NCBI RefSeq assembly: GCF_005490985.1
Contig: NZ_CP027869.1
Coordinates: 3,348,001 to 3,412,000 of the forward strand
Source of the DNA: Curtobacterium sp. SGAir0471
GTDB taxonomy: Bacteria > Actinomycetota > Actinomycetes > Actinomycetales > Microbacteriaceae
Reading direction: 5' to 3'
DNA: 64,000 bases
This document shows, piece after piece, positions 56,757 through 64,000 of the stretch (positions are counted from its first letter, which is position 1; every line of letters begins with the position of its first letter). Under the pieces are notes generated by a model. The model had not been told where the DNA came from and did no database searches. It saw nothing but the letters and a program-made list of their open reading frames with translations. The translations under genes were made by a program, and so were the position numbers.

Positions 56757-57273
56757 GGACCGGCACGGCGGTCGCGGTCGAGAGCGGCCAGCGCCGGTCG
56801 AGCCGCGCACCCAGCACCGCTTCGAGCAGGAACCACCCGACCGGACGCCGGACCGCCCAGTACGCACCGACGAGCAGGAACACCAGCGGGGACCACACGT
56901 GCAGGACCAGGAGCAGGACGGTGACGATGCCGAACACGACGCCGACCGCGTTCGAGAACGACCAGAAGCCGGCCACGAACCGGTCCCGAGCAGCCTGCTG
57001 GGTCGCAGCAGCAGCAGCCGCGGCCTCCGCCGCCGCGGTCCGCTCGTCGAGCCCGCGGACGCCGGGCTCCAGCTCGGCGGGGTCGTCCTGCGCGAAGAGC
57101 TCCCGCACCGGCACCTCGAGCGCACGGGCGATCGCGGAGAGGGTCTCGAGGCTCGCGTCGTTGCCGCCCTCGAGGCGTTGCACCGTCCGGACGGCGACGC
57201 CGCTCGTCTCGGCCAGGCGTTCCTGGGTCCAGCCACGCTCTCGTCGGAGGGTGGCGATCCGCATCTCGTTCAT
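56743..57273 (-). CDS. Membrane-tethered XRE family regulator
   Basis: A 176-residue protein. Residues 3-62 are a Cro/C1 helix-turn-helix (RIATLRRERGWTQERLAETSGVAVRTVQRLEGG). A poly-Ala helix (about 80-95) leads to two hydrophobic segments (about 107-128 and 130-150), so the DNA-binding part hangs on the membrane from the cytosol. Such XRE proteins with a 2TM tail are known in Actinobacteria. TAGGCT lies 7 nt before the ATG. Four 11-bp repeats lie upstream. Confidence 0.85.
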   Translation of the reverse strand: MNEMRIATLRRERGWTQERLAETSGVAVRTVQRLEGGNDASLETLSAIARALEVPVRELFAQDDPAELEPGVRGLDERTAAAEAAAAAAATQQAARDRFVAGFWSFSNAVGVVFGIVTVLLLVLHVWSPLVFLLVGAYWAVRRPVGWFLLEAVLGARLDRRWPLSTATAVPVRAAR

Positions 57274-57300
57274 GGTGCCGAGCCTAGGAACGACCGGGGC

Positions 57301-57344
57301 GACAGCACCACGACAGCACCACGACAGGGACACGACAGGGACGC
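57301..57344. repeat. Four tandem 11-bp repeats upstream of the XRE gene
   Basis: Two GACAGCACCAC units and two GACAGGGACAC/GACAGGGACGC units, in phase with about one helical turn, cover the likely -35 region of the XRE promoter. They may be direct-repeat binding sites. Confidence 0.75.
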
Positions 57345-57377
57345 GACAGCCTCCCGCCACCTGCCCGCCACGGGCCG

Positions 57378-58079
57378 TCACGCCCCGTGCGGGTCGAACC
57401 GGTACCCCATCCCCGACTCGGTCACCAGGTACCGAGGGTGCGACGGCTCCGGCTCGAGCTTCCGCCGCAGCTGCGCCATGTAGAGCCGCAGGTAGCCGGA
57501 GTCGTTGCCGTGCGTCGGGCCCCAGACCTCGGTCAGGAGCATCTCGCGGGTCATCAGCCGCCCGGGGTTCGTGACGAGGACCTCGAGCAGCCGCCACTCG
57601 GTCGGGGTGAGCCGGATCGTCGGACCCGTCGGCGGCGTGACCTGCTTCGCGACGAGGTCCACGACGAGGTCGCCGATCGTCACCGTCGGCGTCACACCCG
57701 CACTCGCCGCGGCCGTCGCCTGCCGCCGACCGAGTGCGCGGAGCCGGGCGAGCAGCTCGTCCATCTGGAAGGGCTTCGTCACGTAGTCGTCCGCCCCGGC
57801 GTCGAGCGCGTCGACCTTGTCGGACGAGTCGGTCCGACCGGAGAGCACGAGCACGGGCACCTGCGACCACGCACGGATGCCCTCGAGCACGCCGATGCCG
57901 TCGAGCCGGGGCATGCCGAGGTCGAGCATCACGATGTCCGGCCGCTCGGTGATCACCGCGTCGATCGCGGCCCGGCCGTCCCGCGCGGTCACGACGTCGT
58001 AGCCGCGGGCGGCGAGCGTGACGGACAGGGCCCGGACGAGCTGTGCGTCGTCGTCGGCGATGAGGACCTTCGTGCTCAC
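57378..58079 (-). CDS. kdpE: KdpE response regulator
   Basis: A 233-residue OmpR-family response regulator. The receiver has acidic residues at Asp9-Asp11, phospho-acceptor Asp53 (VMLDLGMP), and the conserved Thr/Lys (VTKPF). The winged helix contains RLTPTEWRLLEVLV and VWGPTHGNDSGYLRLYMAQLRRKLE, typical of KdpE. It activates kdpFABC when K+ is scarce. GTG 58079 overlaps the kdpD stop (GTGA). Confidence 0.95.
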   Translation of the reverse strand: MSTKVLIADDDAQLVRALSVTLAARGYDVVTARDGRAAIDAVITERPDIVMLDLGMPRLDGIGVLEGIRAWSQVPVLVLSGRTDSSDKVDALDAGADDYVTKPFQMDELLARLRALGRRQATAAASAGVTPTVTIGDLVVDLVAKQVTPPTGPTIRLTPTEWRLLEVLVTNPGRLMTREMLLTEVWGPTHGNDSGYLRLYMAQLRRKLEPEPSHPRYLVTESGMGYRFDPHGA

Positions 58080-60568
58080 TTGACATCCACTCCCAGGTGT
58101 CCGGCGATCGGCAGCCGCACGACGACGGTGAGCCCGCCGCCCGGGGTGTCGTCGACCTCGATCGTGCCGCCCATGCCCTCGGTGAAGCCGCGCGCGAGCG
58201 CCAGCCCGAGTCCGAGCCCGGTCTCGTTGTCGGTGTCGCCGAGTCGCTGGAAGGGCTGGAACACCTCGCCGCGTCGGTCCTCGGGGATGCCCGGGCCGTG
58301 GTCGGCGACGCGCAGCTCGACGCCGCCGCCGAAGGCGCTCGCCGCGACGCGGACGCGCGTGCCCTCCGGCGCGTAGCGGCTGGCGTTGGCGAGCAGGTTC
58401 ACGACGACGCGCTGCAGCAGTCCGGGGTCGGCGAGGACGGGCGGCAGGTCGGCCGGCAGGTCGAGGTCGACGTCGTCCGGGCCGAGTTCGAGCTCGTCGA
58501 GCGCGGGGGCGACGACCGTCTCGAGGGCGGTCGGCAGTGGGTTGACGGCGAGGACACCGGCCTGCACGCGACTGACGTCGAGCAGGTCGGCCAGCAGCAC
58601 CGCCAGCTGACGGAGACTCTCGTCGGCGGTGGTGAGCAGTGCCTCCCGGTCGGCCGGCGAGAGCTCGATGTCGGAGGCGTGCAGGGTCTGGACGGCAGCG
58701 GACGCCGCCGCGATCGGTCGGCGCACGTCGTGCCCGACGGCCGCCAGGATGGCGCTCCGGACGCGGTCCGCCGCGGCGATCCGCTCCGCGTCGACCGCGG
58801 TGCGGGTGAGACGCCGGTGCTCGACGGCGGCGTCGAGCTGCTGCTCGACGACGCGCAGCAGTCGGCGCTGGGTCGGGTCGTCGGGCGCGCCGGCGAACTC
58901 GAGGACGGCGCCGGACGGGAGGCTCGTGGTCGCGTCCGCCACGTTGGCGAACGTCCCCGACGTGGCCGGCACCTCGTCGCCCTGACGGATCCGCACGCCG
59001 GTGAAGCCGAAGGCCTCGCGGGTGCGGTCGAGCAGCGCCTGCAGGGCGTCGTCGCCGCGGAGGACGCTGCCGGCGATCCCGACCAGGAGTCCGGACTCGG
59101 CGGCGGCACGACGTGCCGCGCGGCTGCGACGGGCGGACCGGTCGACCACGAAGCTGACCAGCACGGCGCTGATGACGTACATCACGAGCGCCACGAGGTG
59201 CCACGGCTGCTGGACGGTGACCATGTAGAGGGGTTGCACGAAGAAGTAGTCGAGGCTCAGCCCGGACAGCACGGCGGTGAAGACCGCCGGCCACATCCCG
59301 CCGATCAGCGCGACGACGAGCACGAGCAGCTGGTACGACAGCACGTCCACCGTGATGGCGTCGGGGTCGTTGCCGAACGACAGCAGCCAGGTCAGCAGCG
59401 GGCCGAGGACCAGCGAGACCGCGAACGCGGCGGCGATCCGGCCCCGCGACAGGCTGCCGCCGAGCTTCGGCAGGGCGAAGCCGCCGCCTGCCCGCTCGTG
59501 GGTGACGACGTGCACGTCGATGTCGCCGGACTCGCGGACGACCGTGTTGCCGATGCCCGGACCGGTGAGCGCGGCGGCGAGACGACTGCGGCGGCTGACA
59601 CCGATGACGATCTGAGTGGCGTCCACCGACTTCGCGAACCGGACCAGGGTCGACGGCACGTCGTCACCGACCACCTGGTGGTAGGTCCCGCCGAGCTGTT
59701 CGAGCAGGGCGCGCTGCTTGCCGAGCGCACCGGGGTGGCGTTCGCGCAGCCCGTCGTTCGTGGTGACGTGGACGGCCGCGAGCTCCCCACCGGCGCTGCG
59801 GGCCGCGATGCGGGCACCCCGGCGCAGCAGGGTCTCGCCCTCCGGGCCGCCGGTGAGCGCGACGAGCACGCGCTCGCGGGTCTCCCACCGATGGTCGATG
59901 CCGTGCTCGGCGCGGTAGGCCTTGAGCGCATCGTCGACCTCGTCGGCGAGCCAGAGCAGGGCGATCTCGCGGAGCGCGGTGAGGTTGCCGAGCCGGAAGT
60001 AGTTCGACAGCGCGGCGTCGATGCGGGCGGCCGGGTAGACCAGCCCGTCCGACAGTCGTTCGCGCAGCGATGCCGGGGACAGGTCGACGACCTCGATCTG
60101 GTCGGCGGCGCGGACCACGGCGTCGGGCACGGTCTCGCGCTGCACGGTGCCGGTGATCTCGCGGACGACGTCCCCGAGGGACTGCATGTGCTGGATGTTG
60201 ACCGTCGAGATGACGCTGATGCCGGCGGCGAGGAGCACCTCGACGTCCTGCCAGCGCTTCTCGTTCGGGCTGCCGGGGGCGTTCGTGTGGGCGAGCTCGT
60301 CGACGAGCGCGACGTCGGGCGCCCGGGCCACGACCGCGTCGAGGTCCATGTCGTCGAGGGCGACGCCGCGGTGCTCGACGACCCGGCGTGGGACGAGTTC
60401 GAGGCCGTCGACCAGCGCTGCTGTTGCGGCTCGCTCGTGGGTCTCGACGACGGCGACGACGACGTCCCGGCCCTCGGCGCGGAGCCGGTGGCCCTCCTCG
60501 AGCATCGTGTAGGTCTTGCCGACACCAGGAGCGGCGCCGAGCAGCACCCGGAGTTTCCCGCGCTTCAC
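58076..60568 (-). CDS. kdpD: KdpD sensor histidine kinase
   Basis: An 830-residue K+/turgor sensor. The N-terminal KdpD domain has Walker A GAAPGVGKT (residues 11-19) and a USP-like domain (about 240-365). Four closely spaced TM helices lie at about 390-500, followed by a GAF-like region. The dimerisation helix holds His near 612 in VGHDVRRPIAAA, where most kinases have HDLRTPL. The ATPase domain (NASRYAPEG, DHGPGIPED) is complete. The GTG is preceded by AGAGGATG. A 62-nt hairpin separates it from kdpC. Confidence 0.95.
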   Translation of the reverse strand: MKRGKLRVLLGAAPGVGKTYTMLEEGHRLRAEGRDVVVAVVETHERAATAALVDGLELVPRRVVEHRGVALDDMDLDAVVARAPDVALVDELAHTNAPGSPNEKRWQDVEVLLAAGISVISTVNIQHMQSLGDVVREITGTVQRETVPDAVVRAADQIEVVDLSPASLRERLSDGLVYPAARIDAALSNYFRLGNLTALREIALLWLADEVDDALKAYRAEHGIDHRWETRERVLVALTGGPEGETLLRRGARIAARSAGGELAAVHVTTNDGLRERHPGALGKQRALLEQLGGTYHQVVGDDVPSTLVRFAKSVDATQIVIGVSRRSRLAAALTGPGIGNTVVRESGDIDVHVVTHERAGGGFALPKLGGSLSRGRIAAAFAVSLVLGPLLTWLLSFGNDPDAITVDVLSYQLLVLVVALIGGMWPAVFTAVLSGLSLDYFFVQPLYMVTVQQPWHLVALVMYVISAVLVSFVVDRSARRSRAARRAAAESGLLVGIAGSVLRGDDALQALLDRTREAFGFTGVRIRQGDEVPATSGTFANVADATTSLPSGAVLEFAGAPDDPTQRRLLRVVEQQLDAAVEHRRLTRTAVDAERIAAADRVRSAILAAVGHDVRRPIAAASAAVQTLHASDIELSPADREALLTTADESLRQLAVLLADLLDVSRVQAGVLAVNPLPTALETVVAPALDELELGPDDVDLDLPADLPPVLADPGLLQRVVVNLLANASRYAPEGTRVRVAASAFGGGVELRVADHGPGIPEDRRGEVFQPFQRLGDTDNETGLGLGLALARGFTEGMGGTIEVDDTPGGGLTVVVRLPIAGHLGVDVK

Positions 60569-60618
60569 GTGCTCATCCTCTCGCTTGTCGCTGTGGTGGT
60601 GTCGGTGGTGGTGCCCGC

Positions 60619-60680
60619 GGAACCAGGTTCCGGACACTGCACCAGGAAGTTGCGCGGTGCTGTGTCCGGAACCTGGTTCC
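60619..60680. terminator. Long hairpin between kdpC and kdpD
   Basis: GGAACCAGGTTCCGGACAC pairs perfectly with its complement over 19 bp, plus an inner GCACC/GGTGC stem. It stands between kdpC and kdpD, both read on the minus strand. It could limit kdpDE transcription from the kdpFABC promoter, or act as mRNA stabiliser. Confidence 0.65.
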
Positions 60681-60691
60681 GTCGGAAGGGG

Positions 60692-61297
60692 TCAGGCCGC
60701 CTTCGCCAGCGCGAGGTTCAGCTCGAGGACGTTCACGACCGGCTCGCCGAGGAACCCGGCCTGCCGGGACTCGGTGTGCTGCTGCACGAGCGCGCGGACG
60801 GTGGACTCCGACAGCCCCCGGGCCTCGGCCACCCGGGACACCTGCTGCAGCGCGTACTCCGGGCTGATGTCCGGGTCGAGGCCGGAGCCCGACGCGGTCA
60901 CCGCGTCGGCGGGCACCTCGGCCTCGCTGACCCCGTCGGCCTTCGCCACGGCGGCCCGGCGCTCCTCGATGCTCTTCAGCAGGTCGGGGTTGTTCGGTCC
61001 GAGGTTCGAGCCGGACGAGGCGTTCGCGTCGTAGCCGTCGTCGCCAGCGGCGCTCGGACGCGACTGGAACCAGCGGTCGGCGCCCTTCCCGGAGAACGAC
61101 TGCCCGATGAGCGACGAGCCCACGACCGTGCCCGACGAGTCGGTGACCATCGAGCCGTTCGCCTGGTCGTGGAAGGCGGCCTGGCCGACGCCCCACACCG
61201 CGAGCGGGTAGGCGATGCCGAGCACGACGGTGGACAGCAGGGTGAGGCGCACGGCCACACCGGTGGAGCGGAAGAAGGAACGTGATGAGGAAGCCAT
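60692..61297 (-). CDS. kdpC: KdpC subunit of the K+-transporting ATPase
   Basis: A 201-residue KdpC. One N-terminal TM helix (about 15-38) precedes the extracytoplasmic domain with SSLIGQSF, WFQSRPSA, SGSNLGPNNPDL and AVTASGSGLDPDISPEYA, all family landmarks. It is part of the high-affinity K+ pump, stabilising substrate binding with KdpA. kdpB ends 3 bp upstream of its ATG, with no room for a separate promoter. Confidence 0.96.
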   Translation of the reverse strand: MASSSRSFFRSTGVAVRLTLLSTVVLGIAYPLAVWGVGQAAFHDQANGSMVTDSSGTVVGSSLIGQSFSGKGADRWFQSRPSAAGDDGYDANASSGSNLGPNNPDLLKSIEERRAAVAKADGVSEAEVPADAVTASGSGLDPDISPEYALQQVSRVAEARGLSESTVRALVQQHTESRQAGFLGEPVVNVLELNLALAKAA

Positions 61298-61300
61298 GGT

Positions 61301-63427
61301 CTAGAACCCCGGGATGAGACCGACCACGAGGTCGATCGCCTTGATGCCGATGAAGGGGACGATGACGCCGCCGAGCCCGTAGACGAGCAGGTTGCGTCCG
61401 AGGACGGACGACGCCGAGGCGGCGCGGTACTTGACGCCGCGCAGCGACAGCGGGATGAGCGCCACGATGACGAGCGCGTTGAACACGACGGCCGACAGGA
61501 TCGCCGACGACGGGCTGTGCAGACCCATGACGTTCAGCGCCGCCAGGCCGGGGAACGCCGCCTGGAACATCGCGGGGATGATCGCGAAGTACTTCGCGAC
61601 GTCGTTGGCGATCGAGAACGTGGTGAGTGCCCCGCGGGTGATGAGCAGCTGCTTGCCGATCCGGACGACGTCGATGAGCTTCGTCGGGTCGGAGTCGAGG
61701 TCGACCATGTTGCCGGCCTCCTTCGCAGCGGTGGTGCCGGTGTTCATCGCGACGCCGACGTCGGCCTGCGCCAGCGCGGGGGCGTCGTTCGTGCCGTCAC
61801 CGGTCATCGCGACGAGGTTGCCGCCCTCCTGCTCCTTGCGGATGTAGGCGAGCTTGTCCTCCGGCGTGGCCTCGGCGAGGAAGTCGTCCACCCCGGCCTC
61901 GGCGGCGATCGCGGCGGCGGTGCGGGGGTTGTCGCCGGTGATCATCACCGTGCGGATGCCCATCGACCGCAGCTCGGCGAAGCGCTCGGCCATGCCGTCC
62001 TTCACGACGTCCTTGAGGTGCACGACGCCGAGCAGCGCGACGGAGCCCGAGGCCGAGCGGCGCCCGACGACGAGCGGTGTCCCGCCCTGGTCGGAGATCT
62101 CGGCGACCGCGGTGTCGATCGCCGCGACGACGGCCGCGTCGGTCGATCCCGCCCACGCGAGCACGGCCGCGGCCGCACCCTTGCGGATCTGCGACCCGTC
62201 GGCCAGGTCGAGCCCGGACATGCGGGTCTGCGCCGTGAAGGGCACCTCGACCGCGCCCGCCGGGTTGCCCGGCGCGATGCCGTCCTGCTCGGCGAGCGTG
62301 ACGATGGAACGGCCCTCGGGCGTGCTGTCCGCGGCGCTCGACAGCGCGGCGGCCTCCATGAGCTCCGCCTCGGTCACACCGGGGACGGGCACCACGCGCG
62401 AGGCCTGGCGGTTGCCGTACGTGATGGTGCCGGTCTTGTCGAGCAGCAGCGTCGTGATGTCACCGGCGGCCTCGACCGCGCGGCCGGACATCGCCAGGAC
62501 GTTGTGCTGCACGAGCCGGTCCATGCCGGCGATGCCGATCGCGGAGAGCAGCGCCCCGATGGTGGTCGGGATGAGACAGACGAGCAGGGCGATGAGCACC
62601 GGCACGCTGACGGTCGCACCGACCAGCCCCGCGATGGGCTGCATCGTCAGGCAGACGATCACGAAGACGATCGACAGCGACGCGAGCAGGATGTTCAGCG
62701 CGATCTCGTTCGGCGTCTTCTGCCGCGCAGCACCCTCGACGAGCCGGATCATCCGGTCGATGAAGGTCTCGCCCGGTGTCGAGGTGATCCGGACGACGAT
62801 CCGGTCGGACAGCACCCGGGTGCCGCCCGTGACGGCACTGCGGTCGCCGCCGGACTCGCGGATGACGGGCGCCGACTCACCGGTGACCGCCGACTCGTCG
62901 ACGCTGGCGATGCCCTCGACGACGTCGCCGTCACCGGGGATCACCTCGCCGGCGACGACCACCACGACGTCCCCCTTGGCGAGGTCCACCGAGGCGACCT
63001 CCTCGGTGTCGTTCGACAGCGCAGCGGCGTCGGACGCGTCCCACCGCAGGACCCGGCGGGCGCTGGTCGTGGAGCGGGTCTTCCGCAGGGTGTCGGCCTG
63101 CGCCTTGCCCCGGCCCTCGGCGACGGCCTCGGCCAGGTTGGCGAAGACGACGGTCAGCCAGAGCCACACTGCGATCGCGGCGGTGAACACCGACGGCTCG
63201 ACGAACGCGGTCACGGTGGTGAGCGCGGCGCCGACCTCGACGATGAACATGACGGGGTTGCGCCACATCAGGCGCGGGTCGAGCTTGCGGAGTGCGCCGG
63301 GCAGGCCCGCCGCCAGCTGTCGGGGTCCGAAGGCGGACGATCGGGTGACCGGCCGGGAGGCGCTGGTCGCCTCCGCCTCGGCGGTCGCGGTGGTCGTGGT
63401 GTCGTGTGTCATCGATGCGGCTTTCAT
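61301..63427 (-). CDS. kdpB: KdpB P-type ATPase subunit
   Basis: A 708-residue P-type ATPase of the Kdp pump. The phosphorylation motif [12 protein letters not shown] (Asp near 330), TGES actuator loop, and [14 protein letters not shown] hinge are intact. The unusual Kdp ATPase hydrolyses ATP while KdpA carries K+. The ATG at 63427 overlaps the kdpA stop (ATGA). A second ATG at 63412 is possible. The N-terminal 40 residues are Thr/Ala-rich. Confidence 0.96.
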   Translation of the reverse strand: MKAASMTHDTTTTATAEAEATSASRPVTRSSAFGPRQLAAGLPGALRKLDPRLMWRNPVMFIVEVGAALTTVTAFVEPSVFTAAIAVWLWLTVVFANLAEAVAEGRGKAQADTLRKTRSTTSARRVLRWDASDAAALSNDTEEVASVDLAKGDVVVVVAGEVIPGDGDVVEGIASVDESAVTGESAPVIRESGGDRSAVTGGTRVLSDRIVVRITSTPGETFIDRMIRLVEGAARQKTPNEIALNILLASLSIVFVIVCLTMQPIAGLVGATVSVPVLIALLVCLIPTTIGALLSAIGIAGMDRLVQHNVLAMSGRAVEAAGDITTLLLDKTGTITYGNRQASRVVPVPGVTEAELMEAAALSSAADSTPEGRSIVTLAEQDGIAPGNPAGAVEVPFTAQTRMSGLDLADGSQIRKGAAAAVLAWAGSTDAAVVAAIDTAVAEISDQGGTPLVVGRRSASGSVALLGVVHLKDVVKDGMAERFAELRSMGIRTVMITGDNPRTAAAIAAEAGVDDFLAEATPEDKLAYIRKEQEGGNLVAMTGDGTNDAPALAQADVGVAMNTGTTAAKEAGNMVDLDSDPTKLIDVVRIGKQLLITRGALTTFSIANDVAKYFAIIPAMFQAAFPGLAALNVMGLHSPSSAILSAVVFNALVIVALIPLSLRGVKYRAASASSVLGRNLLVYGLGGVIVPFIGIKAIDLVVGLIPGF

Positions 63428-64000
63428 CGTGCGAGCGCTTCGGCGAGGGGGCCCAGGGCGAGGACCGGGAAGTAGGTGAGGGCGGTGACGATCACGGCGA
63501 CCGCACCGAGCAGGCCGACGAACAGCGGCCGGTGCGTGGGGAGCGTCCCGACGGTGGCGGGCACCTTGTCCTGCGCGGCGAGGGACCCGGCGAGCGCCAG
63601 GACGAGCGCGATCGGGACGAACCGGCCGAGCAGCATCACGACGCCGAGCGCGGAGTTCATCCACGTCGTGTTCGCGGTGAGCCCACCGAAGGCGGAACCG
63701 TTGTTGTTCGCGCCCGAGGTGAAGGCGTAGAGCAGTTCGGACAGCCCGTGGTTGCCCGGGTTGAAGATGCTCGTGCCGAGGACCTGCTCACGGACGCCCG
63801 GGATCACCAGGGACAGTCCGGTGCCGAGCAGCACCAGGGTCGGCGTGACGAGGATGTACAGCGCGGCGAAGGTCATCTCGCGGGCACGGATCTTCTTGCC
63901 GAGGTACTCCGGGGTCCGACCGACGAGCAGGCCGCCGATGAACACCGTGATCACCGCGAGCACGAGCATGCCGTACAGGCCGGAGCCGACACCGCCGGGG
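63424..64000 (-). CDS. kdpA: KdpA K+-channel-like subunit (partial, 5' part outside the window)
   Basis: The C-terminal 190 or so residues of KdpA, with reading frame open to the window edge ([12 protein letters not shown] continues upstream). Characteristic are [11 protein letters not shown] and [14 protein letters not shown], the latter a K+ selectivity-filter-like loop. It conducts K+ to the KdpB-driven site. The truncation is caused by the window end, not by mutation. kdpF and the promoter must lie beyond. Confidence 0.95.
   Translation of the reverse strand, partial: PGGVGSGLYGMLVLAVITVFIGGLLVGRTPEYLGKKIRAREMTFAALYILVTPTLVLLGTGLSLVIPGVREQVLGTSIFNPGNHGLSELLYAFTSGANNNGSAFGGLTANTTWMNSALGVVMLLGRFVPIALVLALAGSLAAQDKVPATVGTLPTHRPLFVGLLGAVAVIVTALTYFPVLALGPLAEALAR

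Noticed and set aside
58097..61285. Plus-strand open frame over kdpD and kdpC
   Set aside because: Shadow of kdpD/kdpC. No domain, start signal or promoter.
63424..64000. Truncated kdpA pseudogene
   Set aside because: The frame stays open to the edge of the window and the sequence matches KdpA up to the last codon. The gene simply continues outside.

Overview
The window is very GC-rich (roughly 70% by eye) with tightly packed genes, frequent GTG starts, many 4-bp ATGA/GTGA stop-start overlaps and, in many genes, a -10-like TANNNT box exactly 6-7 nt before the start codon (leaderless transcription). Together with Lhr helicase, a mycobacterial-type Nei2/Fpg glycosylase, an Ada-AlkA fusion next to Ogt, DUF4916 and CGNR proteins, this points to an Actinomycetota chromosome, most likely Microbacteriaceae (Curtobacterium-like). 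That placement is inference. No rRNA, tRNA, insertion sequence, prophage or CRISPR array was seen.

Layout. 1-8100: a repeat-rich membrane protein, a TPR-like protein coupled to an SprT-like metalloprotease, a CGNR regulator, an Nramp metal transporter behind a palindromic operator, DUF427, a ComB-like phosphatase, an acetyltransferase, DUF1684 and a GntR regulator. 8100-19400: GH114 lipoprotein, DEAD-box RNA helicase with a structured leader, CsbD stress protein, DUF4916, esterase, an autoregulated PadR regulator divergent from the giant Lhr helicase, and the Nei2-like glycosylase. 19400-24716: a small lipoprotein, then a minus-strand operon of processive GT2 glycan synthase, HlyD-type adaptor and GH81 endo-beta-1,3-glucanase, read here as a beta-glucan synthesis/export system. 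25254-30358: aldo/keto reductase divergent from TetR (twin operators), LysG/LysE amino-acid export pair, APC permease. 30500-37250: HAD phosphatase, alpha/beta hydrolase with a Cys nucleophile, Ada-AlkA/Ogt alkylation repair operon, MOSC protein, PfpI/DJ-1 protein, sugar-phosphatase HAD. 37268-38163: a secreted protein with a Cys-rich hydrophobic C-terminus plus a coupled two-TM protein, a possible bacteriocin/immunity pair. 38217-40515: folE, FolP2-type folP and a RibD-like reductase in one overlapping operon. 40664-46962: NCS2 permease, a hypothetical protein, a RelE/ParE-type toxin-antitoxin pair, ArsR/MFS pair, DUF1697, SDR. 47168-52100: GH65 phosphorylase with beta-phosphoglucomutase and a divergent APC permease. 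52176-57273: lysophospholipase-like hydrolase, an acetyltransferase-methyltransferase fusion, a GT39 membrane glycosyltransferase, GNAT and a membrane-tethered XRE regulator. 57378-64000: kdpE, kdpD, kdpC, kdpB and the 3' part of kdpA (K+ uptake), cut by the window end.

Intergenic space carries at least three families of dispersed long hairpins (called A, B and C below), almost always downstream of stop codons and usually between convergent genes, plus tandem arrays built around GCGTCTCG. These look like a genome-wide terminator/REP-like repeat system. The most interesting loci are the GT2-HlyD-GH81 operon, the Cys-rich secreted protein with an apparent leaderless CTG start, the folE-folP2-reductase operon, the acetyltransferase-methyltransferase fusion and the hairpin families.
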